In this document: positions 15,765 through 25,597 of the stretch, piece by piece | Layout of the letters: the number at the start of each line of letters is the position of its first letter | Position numbering within the stretch: position 1 is the first letter of the stretch | Assembly (NCBI RefSeq): GCF_009796785.1 | Contig: NZ_CP047026.1 | Span: forward strand, 558,001 to 622,000 | Reading direction: 5' to 3' | DNA length: 64,000 nucleotides | Source of the DNA: Polaribacter sp. L3A8 | GTDB taxonomy: Bacteria; Bacteroidota; Bacteroidia; Flavobacteriales; Flavobacteriaceae | The notes under the pieces: model-generated | Told to the model about the DNA's origin: nothing | The model's database searches: none | What the model saw: only the letters and a program-made list of their open reading frames with translations | Made by a program: the position numbers and the translations under genes

Positions 15765-18700
15765 GTGCATTTAATTTCTACCATACCAGGCGGCTGGAAC
15801 CCAAATGATGAGGGTGTTTTTTACATAGATCAATCTCCAGGAGATATTGTTTTTTTATCTTCTGCAGATTCTGATTTATTTATGATGAATAATGCCTACA
15901 AATTAATTTATAATTCTGTAGAAAACCCGCCTTCTTTTCGTTTTGCTAACCTTAGTTACTTTAAACAAGAATTAACTATAGATACCTATGTTGATGAAGT
16001 GATTTCGTCTGCTAAAATTGTGGTGCTAAAACTTTTGGGAGGAAAAGGGTATTACAATTACTTATGTGAAGCGCTTACTGAATGTTGTGAAGAAAACGAT
16101 ATTCAGTTAGTGTTTTTACCAGGTGATAATAAACCCGATTTAGAGTTGATGCAATCTTCTAACATCCCGTTAAAAGAGGTAGATTTAATTTGGAAATACA
16201 TTCAGTCTGGAGGTATTGAAAATTGCCAAGCGGCTTTGCAATTAATTAGCAATAGAATTACAGATATAAAGGTAACTCCGAATGCTATTAAAACCATTCC
16301 CGATTTATTTTTGTATCACCCTGATGAAGGAATTTACAATGCATCAACCTTACCACAAGAAAAAAAACAAGCTATTATTTTCGGTTATAGAAGTTATTAT
16401 TTATCTAATAATTTAGCTCCAGTACATAGTATTATTAACGCCTTAGAAGTACAAGGTATCTCTGCTATTGCCTTAATGGCTGCTGGATATCGTGAACAAG
16501 ATATTCAACAACAAATTTTCGATTTATTAAAATCGCATCACATAGAAAAACCGCAAGTAATTATAAATACAACTGGTTTTAGTGTGCAAGGATTTCATGA
16601 TACAACACAAAGTTTATTTGAAGTATTTAATGTGCCTGTTATACAAGCCATCATGGGAAGTTGCAATCGTGAAAGTTGGCTAGAAGGTACTTTTGGATTA
16701 CCGCCTACAGATATTGCCATGAATATTGCTTTGCCTGAAGTTGATGGTAAAATTATAGCAAAAGTAATATCCTTTAAAGAATCTATAGAAAAAGATGTTT
16801 TAACAGACTCTGAAGTAGTTTCTTATGTACCTAACATCGAAGGTTGTGAGTTTGTGGCACAAATGGCAAAAGCTTGGATAAACTTACAACAGAAAACTAA
16901 CTCAACAAAGAAAATCGCCTTAGTTTTACCCAATTATCCTAATAAAAATAGTCGGTTAGCAAATGGTGTTGGTTTAGATACGCCGCAAAGCACCTTGCAA
17001 ATACTAGCACAATTGGCAGATGAGAATTATAGCTTAGCAACTGATTATCCAAAAACCACTAAGGAACTAATCAATAAATTAACCAATGCTGTTACGAATG
17101 ATTTAGAAACGATAAATACCTTAAATGAAAGGCAAACCATTAAGTTAGATGCTGGTATATTTTATAAATATTATAACCAATTATCTGACGAACTTCGTGA
17201 TAAAGTAGAAAAAAAATGGGGAAATCCTGAAAAATCACCTAATTACAAAGAAGGTCATTTTTTAATTCCTGGTTTTGTTTCTGATAATGTATTGATAAGT
17301 ATTCAACCAAGTAGAGGGTATAATTTAGATTTACAAGCCAGTTATCATTCACCCGACTTGCCTCCTACTCCAGCCTATTTAGCGTATTATATTTGGTTAC
17401 AACACGATTTTAAAGCAGATGCTTTAGTACATATTGGTAAACATGGAAATTTAGAATGGTTGCCAGGAAAAAGTGTTGCGTTAAGTAAAGAAACTTGTTT
17501 TCCTGCTGCAATATTAGGAGCCATTCCTCATTTTTATCCTTTTATTATTAATGACCCTGGAGAAGGAACACAGGCTAAAAGAAGAAATCAAGCTATTATA
17601 TTAGACCATTTAATTCCGCCAATGACAAGAGCAGAAAATTATGGGGATCTTTTAAAGTTAGAATTATTAATTGATGAGTTTTACGAGTCTGCTTTAGTTG
17701 ATAAAAAAAGAGCTTCATTAATTAAAATAAAAATTGAAAACCTTGTAAATGAAAGTCACCTTAAATCTGATTTAAACGAAGACGGAAAAGATATTGATGC
17801 TTTATTAGAAGTGATTGATGGGTATTTATGCGAGCTAAAAGAATCTCAAATTAGAGGTGGTTTACATATTTTAGGAAGATTGCCAACCGATGAAAAATTA
17901 GTAGACTTAATTGTTGCCTTACATCGTTTACCACAAGGAAACTTAAAAGGAATCACCCAATGTTTAGCGGATGATTTACAACTCGATTTCGATCCTATAA
18001 ATGTGGTGTATTCTGATTCTTTTGATAAAGAAATATTTGGTATTCATTGCAGAACCTTCGGTCAAGCAGTTGAACTACTCGAAAACAAAGCTAAGAATAT
18101 CGTTCATCAATTGTTAAATGGAAATCCTATTCATAAAATTGGTGATGATACCTCACAAATTATAAAATACATACTACAACACACCGTACCTGTTTTACAA
18201 AAAACTTCTAACGAAATTGGTAATTTAATTAAAGGTTTAAACGGACAATATATTCCCGCTGGTGGCTCTGGTGCGCCAACAAGAGGTCGCTTAGATATTT
18301 TACCTACAGGACGAAATTTTTATTCTGTGGATGTGCGCACGGTTCCGTCTGAAACGGCTTATCAATTAGGTCAAAAAAGTGCCCAAAATATTATTGATCG
18401 TTATTTACAAGAAAACGGAGAATACCCAACTTCTATTGGTTTATCTGTATGGGGAACCTCTACCATGCGAACTAGTGGAGACGATATTGCACAAGCCTTG
18501 GCTTTAATTGGCGTAAAACCCGTTTGGCAAGGAAGTAACCGTAGAGTTAAAGATTTTAAAGTACTCTCTACCTTAGAACTTAGAAGACCTCGTGTAGATG
18601 TAATGTTGCGTATTTCTGGATTTTTTAGAGATGCTTTTCCGGATTTAATTTCGCTGTTTAATGCCGCTATTGAAAAAGTAGCAGAATTGGATGAAACAGA

Positions 18701-19511
18701 TGAGCAGAACCCTATAAAAAAACGTGTAGATGAAGAAAAAAAGCAATGGCAAGAAGAAGGCTTGGACGACAAACAAGCTAATGAAAGAGCTTTGTACAGA
18801 GTTTTTGGTTCGAAACCTGGTGCTTATGGAGCTGGATTACAAGGATTAATTGATGGTAAAAACTGGACTACTTCTGATGATTTAGCTCAGGCATACATTA
18901 ACTGGAGTGGTTATGCCTATTATGGTAAAAAAAATAGCGGAAAATCTGCTCACGAAACCTTTAAAAAACGATTGTCTTCTATAGAAGTCGTAATGCAAAA
19001 CCAAGATAATAGAGAACATGATATTTTAGATTCTGATGATTATTATCAATTTCAGGGAGGAATGACAGCAGCTGTGAATACCATAAAAGGTTCACAACCT
19101 GAAACGTATTTTGGAGATCACTCTCGCCCCGATAATCCGAAAATTAAATCTTTAAAAGAGGAATTATTAAAAGTATTTAGATCGAGAGTTGTAAATCCGA
19201 AATGGATGCAAGGGATGCGAGATCACGGTTATAAAGGTGCTTTTGAAATGGCCGCTACAATGGATTATCTTTTTGCGTATGATGCTACTACCAATTTAAT
19301 AGAAGATTTTATGTACGAACAAATTACCGAAACTTATTTGTTTGATGATGAAAATAAAGCTTTTATAGAGGAGCATAATCCTTGGGCATTGAAAGATATG
19401 TCTGAACGTATGTTAGAAGCTATTCAAAGAGGTATGTGGGAAAATCCATCTGAAGAAACTATAGAAGATTTAAAGGCCATTTATAAAAAATCGGATGCTG
19501 TTATGGAGTAA
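15765..19511 (+). CDS. cobN: Cobaltochelatase large subunit CobN
   Basis: The 1248-aa CobN/ChlH/BchH-family protein binds the corrin ring and cobalt; ATP hydrolysis is supplied by the ChlID partner. The start is GTG (HLISTIPGGWN follows directly, matching family N-termini) and no ATG lies nearby in frame. Family blocks seen include LVHIGKHGNLEWLPGKSVALS (around residue 555), INDPGEGTQAKRRNQA, GRLPTDEKLVDLIVALHRLPQG, PTGRNFYSVDVRTVPSETAY, and GVKPVWQGSNRRVKDF. Length matches CobN rather than the somewhat longer ChlH. No cobalamin riboswitch is visible in the 104-bp upstream gap. The IS256 element begins 25 bp after the stop, so whatever once followed cobN may have been displaced. Confidence 0.93.
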   Translation: MHLISTIPGGWNPNDEGVFYIDQSPGDIVFLSSADSDLFMMNNAYKLIYNSVENPPSFRFANLSYFKQELTIDTYVDEVISSAKIVVLKLLGGKGYYNYLCEALTECCEENDIQLVFLPGDNKPDLELMQSSNIPLKEVDLIWKYIQSGGIENCQAALQLISNRITDIKVTPNAIKTIPDLFLYHPDEGIYNASTLPQEKKQAIIFGYRSYYLSNNLAPVHSIINALEVQGISAIALMAAGYREQDIQQQIFDLLKSHHIEKPQVIINTTGFSVQGFHDTTQSLFEVFNVPVIQAIMGSCNRESWLEGTFGLPPTDIAMNIALPEVDGKIIAKVISFKESIEKDVLTDSEVVSYVPNIEGCEFVAQMAKAWINLQQKTNSTKKIALVLPNYPNKNSRLANGVGLDTPQSTLQILAQLADENYSLATDYPKTTKELINKLTNAVTNDLETINTLNERQTIKLDAGIFYKYYNQLSDELRDKVEKKWGNPEKSPNYKEGHFLIPGFVSDNVLISIQPSRGYNLDLQASYHSPDLPPTPAYLAYYIWLQHDFKADALVHIGKHGNLEWLPGKSVALSKETCFPAAILGAIPHFYPFIINDPGEGTQAKRRNQAIILDHLIPPMTRAENYGDLLKLELLIDEFYESALVDKKRASLIKIKIENLVNESHLKSDLNEDGKDIDALLEVIDGYLCELKESQIRGGLHILGRLPTDEKLVDLIVALHRLPQGNLKGITQCLADDLQLDFDPINVVYSDSFDKEIFGIHCRTFGQAVELLENKAKNIVHQLLNGNPIHKIGDDTSQIIKYILQHTVPVLQKTSNEIGNLIKGLNGQYIPAGGSGAPTRGRLDILPTGRNFYSVDVRTVPSETAYQLGQKSAQNIIDRYLQENGEYPTSIGLSVWGTSTMRTSGDDIAQALALIGVKPVWQGSNRRVKDFKVLSTLELRRPRVDVMLRISGFFRDAFPDLISLFNAAIEKVAELDETDEQNPIKKRVDEEKKQWQEEGLDDKQANERALYRVFGSKPGAYGAGLQGLIDGKNWTTSDDLAQAYINWSGYAYYGKKNSGKSAHETFKKRLSSIEVVMQNQDNREHDILDSDDYYQFQGGMTAAVNTIKGSQPETYFGDHSRPDNPKIKSLKEELLKVFRSRVVNPKWMQGMRDHGYKGAFEMAATMDYLFAYDATTNLIEDFMYEQITETYLFDDENKAFIEEHNPWALKDMSERMLEAIQRGMWENPSEETIEDLKAIYKKSDAVME

Positions 19512-19535
19512 ATATTGAAAGGGAACTTAATATTC

Positions 19536-20842
19536 GACACTATCCTAAAAACTGTGTAAGTTCAAAAAATCAGGGTTAACTTATTTATAGTTTAATCCTG
19601 TTTTCAAATATAGCTAAAAATTGGTTTAGAATAATTCCCCAATTTCTAATTGGCATTTTCCATTTTTTAGTGCTTTCTCTTACTGCTAAATATACAGATT
19701 TCATCACTGCATCATCAGTTGGAAAAGAGAGTTTATTTTTGGTGTATTTTCTAATTTTTCCGTTTAGATTTTCTATTAAATTTGTGGTATAAATAATAGT
19801 TCTAATTTCCACTGGAAAATCAAAGAATACGGTAAGTTCATCCCAGTTATTCTCCCAACTTCTAATGGCGTAAGAATATTTAGATTCCCATTTGGTTTTA
19901 AAGTCTTTTAAGGCAGCTCTTGCAGCTTCTTTTGTTGGAGCTGTATAGATTTGTTTCATATCTTTTGTAAAGGCTTTTTTATCTTTCCAAACAACATAGC
20001 GACAAGAGTTTCTAATTTGATGAACTACACAAATTTGAGTAGTTGAATTCGGGAAAATGGTTTTTATAGTGTCTGTAAAACCGTTTAAATTATCGGTTGC
20101 AGTAATCAGTATATCTTGAGTTCCTCTGGCTTTTATATCAGTTAAAACACTCATCCAGAAAGCAGAAGATTCATTTTTACCCAACCACAAACCTAAAACT
20201 TCTTTTTTGCCATCTGTTCTAAGCCCAACAGCAATGTAAATGGTTTTGTTAATTACTTTAGAGTTTTCTCGTACTTTAAAAACAATTCCATCCATCCAAA
20301 CAATTAAATAAGTAGTCTCTAATGGTCTATTTTTCCAAGCGATAACATCAGTGGTGATAGCGTCAGTTATTCTTGAAATTGTGGAAGTAGATACATTAAA
20401 ATTATAGAGTTCTCGGATTTGTTCTTCGATATCAATATTGCTCATCCCTTTGGCATACAATGAGATAATAACATTTTCGACACCATCCGCAGTACTTTGT
20501 CTTTTCTTTATAATCATTGGATTAAAAGAACTATTACGATCTCTTGGCACTTGTATTTCTGTCTCCCCTAAAGTAGTTTTTAGCTTCTTTTTAGTGTAGC
20601 CATTTCGTAAGTTATTTGCTTTACTTTTTTGATGTTTATCATAATCTAAATGAGCATCGAGTTCGCCTTCTAAAATCTTTTCAACTCCTCGTTTGTGAAG
20701 TTGTTCGATGAAGCTGGTTAGCTCTGATCCGTTGTTAAATTGTTTTAAAAAATCATCGTTTAATAAATCTTCTGGTCTCATAAGTATATAAAATTTAAAG
20801 TTAATAAAAATAAAAAACTTACACACTTTATGAGACAGTGCC
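19536..20842 (-). mobile_element. IS256-family insertion sequence
   Basis: The transposase gene is flanked by imperfect ~27-bp terminal inverted repeats: left end 19536-19562 begins gacactatcctaaaaactg, and the right end 20816-20842, read on the other strand, begins ggcactgtctcataaagtg; both finish with gtgtaagtt. About 20 of 27 positions match. Total length is about 1307 bp. The flanks (ttaatattc and ttatatgt) give no convincing 8-9 bp target duplication, so the insertion is old or the ends are off by a few bases. It separates the cobalamin cluster from the minus-strand surface-protein locus. With an intact transposase it may still be active. Confidence 0.85.
19585..20781 (-). CDS. IS256-family transposase
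   Basis: A DDE transposase of 398 aa from the ATG at 20781 ([15 protein letters not shown]); the open frame runs 15 codons further upstream, but that part has no conserved features. Hallmarks are a zinc-ribbon-free N-terminus, [33 protein letters not shown] with the first Asp, [14 protein letters not shown] with the second Asp, [13 protein letters not shown], and the C-terminal [19 protein letters not shown] typical of the Mutator-like IS256 family. No frameshift or stop is seen. It is on the strand opposite to the cob genes and the same as the downstream surface locus. Confidence 0.95.
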   Translation of the reverse strand: MRPEDLLNDDFLKQFNNGSELTSFIEQLHKRGVEKILEGELDAHLDYDKHQKSKANNLRNGYTKKKLKTTLGETEIQVPRDRNSSFNPMIIKKRQSTADGVENVIISLYAKGMSNIDIEEQIRELYNFNVSTSTISRITDAITTDVIAWKNRPLETTYLIVWMDGIVFKVRENSKVINKTIYIAVGLRTDGKKEVLGLWLGKNESSAFWMSVLTDIKARGTQDILITATDNLNGFTDTIKTIFPNSTTQICVVHQIRNSCRYVVWKDKKAFTKDMKQIYTAPTKEAARAALKDFKTKWESKYSYAIRSWENNWDELTVFFDFPVEIRTIIYTTNLIENLNGKIRKYTKNKLSFPTDDAVMKSVYLAVRESTKKWKMPIRNWGIILNQFLAIFENRIKL

Positions 20843-20884
20843 TTATATGTAACTAACTACTGACCTCTATAATTATAACTTTTA

Positions 20885-23320
20885 CTATATACTTAACAAC
20901 GATTTTTTATGATAAAACTCTGCAAACTTTATTAATAAATAGTTTTCAACCTCTTTTTTTGTTTTATCATTTTCTAACATCTCAAATACTTTAGATAGGT
21001 ATATTCCTTTAAACTCAGATAAAATTCCTTCATCATTTACTATGTCAAGATATTTTAAGGTTTTTAGTTGCTGTAACATATAAACATGTCCTTTGTATTT
21101 CTGCTCTCGTCTTTCTAGGAACTGTTTATCCTTTTCTAGAATTTTATCACCCTTTTTTTCATAAGATTTCATGAGATTTGATAACCTTAAATAATATTTT
21201 TGCACGGTAGCATCTAGTTTACTAGCATCAAAATATAATTTCTTTAAACTTTTAAATGCTAATTCATGATAGGTATCTATAAAAGATTTATTATCATGTA
21301 AGTACTTTAAATAATTTAGGGCTACACGTTTATAAGATTTATTTTTTTGCCCTTCATTGGTATGCATATCTATTTCTAATAAATTTAAATTATTTGCAAT
21401 AGAAGTAATTTTTGATAACTCTTTAAATTTAGTTGAATTTGTTAAGGCTACAATTTCTTCACTAATTTTGGCATGATTACCGGTATAAGTATACTCTTTG
21501 TATGAAAACTGAAACTCTTTACTTGGTTTCTCTATTTTAACATTTGGCGCTCTTTTTCTTTTCTTTAGTTTAGGCATACCAAGATCAAATGCATATGCAT
21601 AACCAAAAGTTAGAGTTAATTCATTTAAACTACTATTATTGGTGATACTTCTAAACAACTGAACAGCCGTTAAAGTTAAATTATGTTTTTCTGCTATGGT
21701 AGTAGATGCATTTGCTCTAAAGTTTAAAACACCTGTTTTTATTTCTTTATTGGTGTTTTTATTATAAATAACACCAAATGTAGAGTTTAATTTATTTTCA
21801 AAAAACCTTTTATTAGCACTTACTCCAGTACCCCAAGATTTACTATCGTCTCTACCAATGTCGCTATAATTATAATTAAATGAAGTAGAAATATTTAGTT
21901 TATTTTCTGGAAAACCAATTGTGTAAACTGCATTTCCATTATGAAAATTATTGGCTTGCCCTACCCTAATAATATCATTTTCTTTGTTTGCAGAAGAAGC
22001 TAAAGAATAATTTAAATTAATGTTTTGAGTATTCTTTTTTGTTTTTGGAAGTTGCCAATTTAAATTGATATTAGAGTTTTGAGATAATTGCTTATAATTT
22101 AAAGCCTCTAAATCTTCATCGGTTAAATCACTATCATTAATATCATCGAACTGATTTAAACTTTTATTTGTAAAGGTTGAAAAATTAGAATACGATCCTG
22201 TAAGAACAATAGCGTCTGTAATTTGATATGTAGCATTTAAAGCACCTATATTTCTGTTTGTTCCTTGTGTTTTTTGATTGTTTAAATTATCTTTTTGATA
22301 CCCAACATTAAAAGATAAATTTACTTTATTGTTAAATAAAGTTCTTGAAGCATTTAAGGTAATATTTTCAAAATCGTTATTAAAATAATAGGCTCCTAGA
22401 GTTTCGTAGCCAGGTTCTATACGCTCAAAACCAACGCCTAATTTCATTTCTGCTACATTTACCTCTAAACCCGCTTTTAGTGCCGAATAAAATTCTGTTG
22501 ATGATCTATTGTTAAACAAATAGCTTGCTAAACCAGAACCTTTATCTGTACTTTTATCGGCACGTAAGTCTTGTGTAATAGCGGTAGATGCATATTCTGC
22601 ATATAACTTATAATCTTTAGCAATGGTGGTTTCTCCTTCTATACTAACCACTAAATTTTCTCTTGGTTTTATGTTTCTTTCTTCTGGAATGTTTGAAATA
22701 GAATTTATAGCATCTTTAGCATAAAAACCTGTAACACCTAATTTATATTTGTCTTTATTCCATTCTAATTTAGTACCATACCCCATTCTTTTATATGCAG
22801 GTAAAGTTCTTTCTTCGCCATCATCTTCTGTAGCTTTTAACAACCTACCATACATGGCACTAATTTTAAAACTTCCTCTTGGTGTTAACTCTACTCCTCC
22901 ACCCGTAAATTGATGTCCATTTAATGTGTAAGGAGAAAAATTCATGTTTACATCTCCTAAATGTGCTTGTACCCATTTGTATTTTGGGTGAATACTTAAC
23001 CTGTTAAATTTAAAGGGTGTTTGATACCCAAAATTGCTACCTTGGTTAGAGAAACTATAACTTAAGGGCATGCTAAAGGTTAGCCAACTTATATTTATAT
23101 TACCTTGTAAAAAATAAGTAAACGGAGCTCTTGCACTACGTGAATTAGAACTATAATATACTCCATTAGTAGAAATAGCGCCGTTTATTTTTAAAGGGCT
23201 ATTTCTAATCTTATCTATGGTTCTACTACCTATATTTTCTAGGTCTTGAGCAACTGTAAATGTTGTTATAAAAAGTATTAAAATAAGATAAAATATCTTA
23301 CTTGTAAATTGGTTTCTCAA
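20885..23320 (-). CDS. Outer-membrane beta-barrel protein with helical C-terminal extension
   Basis: The 811-aa protein has a signal peptide (hydrophobic stretch ending TFTVAQ). Residues ~30-590 alternate short hydrophobic beta strands with polar turns (for example FTYFLQGNINISWLTFSMPLSYSF, split here as two strands), consistent with a large barrel. The last ~210 residues, after LKKRKRAPNVKIEKPSK, are charged and helical (KSYEKKGDKILEKDKQF), probably periplasmic. The start codon is TTG; a stop just upstream and the absence of Met in the signal peptide exclude an ATG. A 179-bp gap separates it from the propeller gene upstream, so it may have its own promoter. It could be the membrane partner for the secreted proteins of this locus (inference). 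Confidence 0.65.
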   Translation of the reverse strand: MRNQFTSKIFYLILILFITTFTVAQDLENIGSRTIDKIRNSPLKINGAISTNGVYYSSNSRSARAPFTYFLQGNINISWLTFSMPLSYSFSNQGSNFGYQTPFKFNRLSIHPKYKWVQAHLGDVNMNFSPYTLNGHQFTGGGVELTPRGSFKISAMYGRLLKATEDDGEERTLPAYKRMGYGTKLEWNKDKYKLGVTGFYAKDAINSISNIPEERNIKPRENLVVSIEGETTIAKDYKLYAEYASTAITQDLRADKSTDKGSGLASYLFNNRSSTEFYSALKAGLEVNVAEMKLGVGFERIEPGYETLGAYYFNNDFENITLNASRTLFNNKVNLSFNVGYQKDNLNNQKTQGTNRNIGALNATYQITDAIVLTGSYSNFSTFTNKSLNQFDDINDSDLTDEDLEALNYKQLSQNSNINLNWQLPKTKKNTQNINLNYSLASSANKENDIIRVGQANNFHNGNAVYTIGFPENKLNISTSFNYNYSDIGRDDSKSWGTGVSANKRFFENKLNSTFGVIYNKNTNKEIKTGVLNFRANASTTIAEKHNLTLTAVQLFRSITNNSSLNELTLTFGYAYAFDLGMPKLKKRKRAPNVKIEKPSKEFQFSYKEYTYTGNHAKISEEIVALTNSTKFKELSKITSIANNLNLLEIDMHTNEGQKNKSYKRVALNYLKYLHDNKSFIDTYHELAFKSLKKLYFDASKLDATVQKYYLRLSNLMKSYEKKGDKILEKDKQFLERREQKYKGHVYMLQQLKTLKYLDIVNDEGILSEFKGIYLSKVFEMLENDKTKKEVENYLLIKFAEFYHKKSLLSI

Positions 23321-23499
23321 TTCTCTTTTTTTTAGTTATTGAAAATGTTTCAATAAATAGTTTACTCTACTCTTAAAAAAATAAGCAGTAAAATAAAATT
23401 ACTTGTCATTTCTTTTTTAATTTTCGTAACCTAACTCTATTATTATCTTAACAAACTATATTATGCTACCTTTTTTTAATTCCCTTATCCTTGTCAGGA

Positions 23500-24543
23500 T
23501 TAAGAAATGTAATTCTCTTCTTTCTTAAAAACAAATAAGTTTCCATTGTTATCTAATTGATACAATTCGGTTTCTGTTAATTTAGGAATATTTGTTCCTA
23601 AGTTCTGTTCTTCAAAAATATGCAACCAATCGATTTTATGTGTAATTCTATTTAAAGCAAATAAGCAGTCTTTAGACCATTTTTTATCGTTATCTTCTTG
23701 CTGCATCATGGCAGTTAAAAACAGATGGGTATCCGTAAATGGGTTATTATTTAGTTGCTTAATAAAAATAATTTTGTTTTTTTGTAATTCTTCAGTAATA
23801 TTTACAAAATGAATAGCATTAGTTTTTAAATCTAGTTTTATATAATTATTGTGTAATGCACCAATTAGTTTTTCAGAATTTTTATCTAAAACAAAGTTAA
23901 CCCCGTCAAGAGTAAGACCTTTGGTTTGAGAATCCAAACTTATATTTGAAAGATCAAACCAGCTGTTTGTTATTACGCCTTTTTCTATATTTACAGCTAT
24001 TAATTTGCTGTTTGATGTTATTAAAAAAACTTCATTTTTATGGATTCCTATAATTTTACTTACATTATCACCTAACTCTAAGTCCCAATTTAACTCACCA
24101 TTTTCATAGTTAATAGATGCAAAACGGTCTTTATTAAAGAAACCAATAGCGTTGCCTTTAAAAACTAATTCTGAATTAAAATTTTGAATTTCAAATTCTT
24201 TACTCAAAAAATTTCTATCCATATCATATACACCAAATTCCCATTTCCATTTTCGATTTTCTCTTCTAAAGTTCACTTTACATAAAATTTTATTTTCAAA
24301 AATTGAATTCGTAAAAAAAGGAGTTTTAACTTCAACAAATTTTTCATTTTTCATATAAAATCTCACACCTTCTTTATTAAAAAAGTATAGTCCTTCATTA
24401 ATGAACCAGAAACAATCACTCTCAACATCATTAAGTATAATATTATCCTTTTCAATCAAATTACCATTTTCATTAAAATAAACTATATTTTTATGACTTT
24501 TTAAACCTGAAATATTTTTCCATTTTTTTATTAATCTATACAT
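23500..24543 (-). CDS. Cytoplasmic beta-propeller-like protein, candidate immunity protein
   Basis: The start chosen is ATG 24543, one base after the stop of the gene upstream; the frame can be extended 3 codons to a TTG. The 347-aa protein lacks a signal peptide and membrane segments. It contains repeated short strands of propeller type (FEIQNFNSELVFKGNAIGFF, SINYENGELNWDLELG, VFLITSNSKLIAVNIEKG), like PQQ/WD-type sensors, but no family is recognised with certainty. A cytoplasmic protein directly coupled to a secreted nuclease-like protein is the usual layout of toxin and immunity pairs (established for polymorphic toxins); the assignment here is inference. It could instead be a regulator or an unrelated housekeeping protein. 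Confidence 0.5.
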   Translation of the reverse strand: MYRLIKKWKNISGLKSHKNIVYFNENGNLIEKDNIILNDVESDCFWFINEGLYFFNKEGVRFYMKNEKFVEVKTPFFTNSIFENKILCKVNFRRENRKWKWEFGVYDMDRNFLSKEFEIQNFNSELVFKGNAIGFFNKDRFASINYENGELNWDLELGDNVSKIIGIHKNEVFLITSNSKLIAVNIEKGVITNSWFDLSNISLDSQTKGLTLDGVNFVLDKNSEKLIGALHNNYIKLDLKTNAIHFVNITEELQKNKIIFIKQLNNNPFTDTHLFLTAMMQQEDNDKKWSKDCLFALNRITHKIDWLHIFEEQNLGTNIPKLTETELYQLDNNGNLFVFKKEENYIS

Positions 24544-24544
24544 A

Positions 24545-25591
24545 TTATTCAACTTTAATAAATTTAAAAAGATTGTTATCCATAGTTTCTATCATATCCA
24601 AAAAATCATTTTTCATTTCTACTTTAGTTAAACTTGAATCAAATAAATCATTCCTTAAGCTAGCATTACTCCATATTGCATCAAATGCATTTTGAGCATT
24701 ATTACCATCTTGAAACATTTCTTTAAATTGAGTTTTCATATTTGTTAATGCAGTAGCTTCATCTGCCCAACCGTGTGCTTTCAATTTCTTAAAATTAACT
24801 ATCCATTCGAAGTTATCAAAATTTGATATATTTCTAAAATAACCATCTATAAGTTGGTTCACAGTTTGTGTACTGTTTTTTAATTTATTACTTATAAAAT
24901 TTACGTTTTTAAGTTCTATATATTTTCCTGAAGAAGTCAGAATGTCAAATTGTTTAAAAACTCCATTAATTCCATTTGTAAAATTAGCACCTAAACTAGC
25001 TACATTAGAGCTATTTAAACCTTTTCTTTTTAGAACTTCTAAAGTTTGATACATTTCTGCAAGAATACCTAACCCTTCATTTGAAATAGGCGTACCATCT
25101 AATTTACTTCTCTTCATCCAACTATAAAACTTTTTCGCACCAGCTTGGCTTACATCAAAATTTTTGACAAAATATTCAACTTCTTCTAGAAAAACATCCA
25201 TTTTTGAGTAATATCTACCTAAACCACTTGCCGTACCTGCTGCATCACAATGAAGTATTTTATTTTTCTCTAAAATTATACTTAACTCATCAACCCAATT
25301 ACCATCTAATCTATTTCTAAAAGGCAAATCATCTATTAAAGTTTTTAGCTTATTTAATGTAGGTACATCTTTTGTAAACACTCTTGTTCGTTCAAAAGCA
25401 TCAAACATAAATATCCATGATTCTAGCCCATTATTATCATCTATAAATAATTTTAACACTTGCCCTACATCATCATCTGCTAAATCATCTGCCAGACCTG
25501 AAATTGGACAAGTATTTTGAGCGAAAAACTGAAAACTTAATAGATATAATATTAATAATACTTTTTTAAAAATATTTAATTTCATCTGCAT
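24545..25591 (-). CDS. Secreted protein with nuclease-like D...ExK motif, candidate toxin
   Basis: A 348-aa protein with a signal peptide (LNIFKKVLLILYLLSFQFFAQ, cleavage after the last residue). The first ~110 mature residues (LESWIFMFDAFERTRVF, LNKLKTLIDDLPFRNRL) resemble the Trp-containing leucine-rich linkers found near the C-terminal tips of large Bacteroidota polymorphic toxins. Further on, FKQFDILTSSGKYIELKN (around residues 210-227) has the D-x(n)-ExK arrangement of the PD-(D/E)xK nuclease fold. The C-terminal remainder is helical. It follows the pretoxin-like protein by 6 bp and precedes a possible immunity gene by 1 bp. A secreted nuclease effector is the best guess; no exact family match is claimed. 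Confidence 0.5.
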   Translation of the reverse strand: MQMKLNIFKKVLLILYLLSFQFFAQNTCPISGLADDLADDDVGQVLKLFIDDNNGLESWIFMFDAFERTRVFTKDVPTLNKLKTLIDDLPFRNRLDGNWVDELSIILEKNKILHCDAAGTASGLGRYYSKMDVFLEEVEYFVKNFDVSQAGAKKFYSWMKRSKLDGTPISNEGLGILAEMYQTLEVLKRKGLNSSNVASLGANFTNGINGVFKQFDILTSSGKYIELKNVNFISNKLKNSTQTVNQLIDGYFRNISNFDNFEWIVNFKKLKAHGWADEATALTNMKTQFKEMFQDGNNAQNAFDAIWSNASLRNDLFDSSLTKVEMKNDFLDMIETMDNNLFKFIKVE

Positions 25592-25597
25592 AATTTT

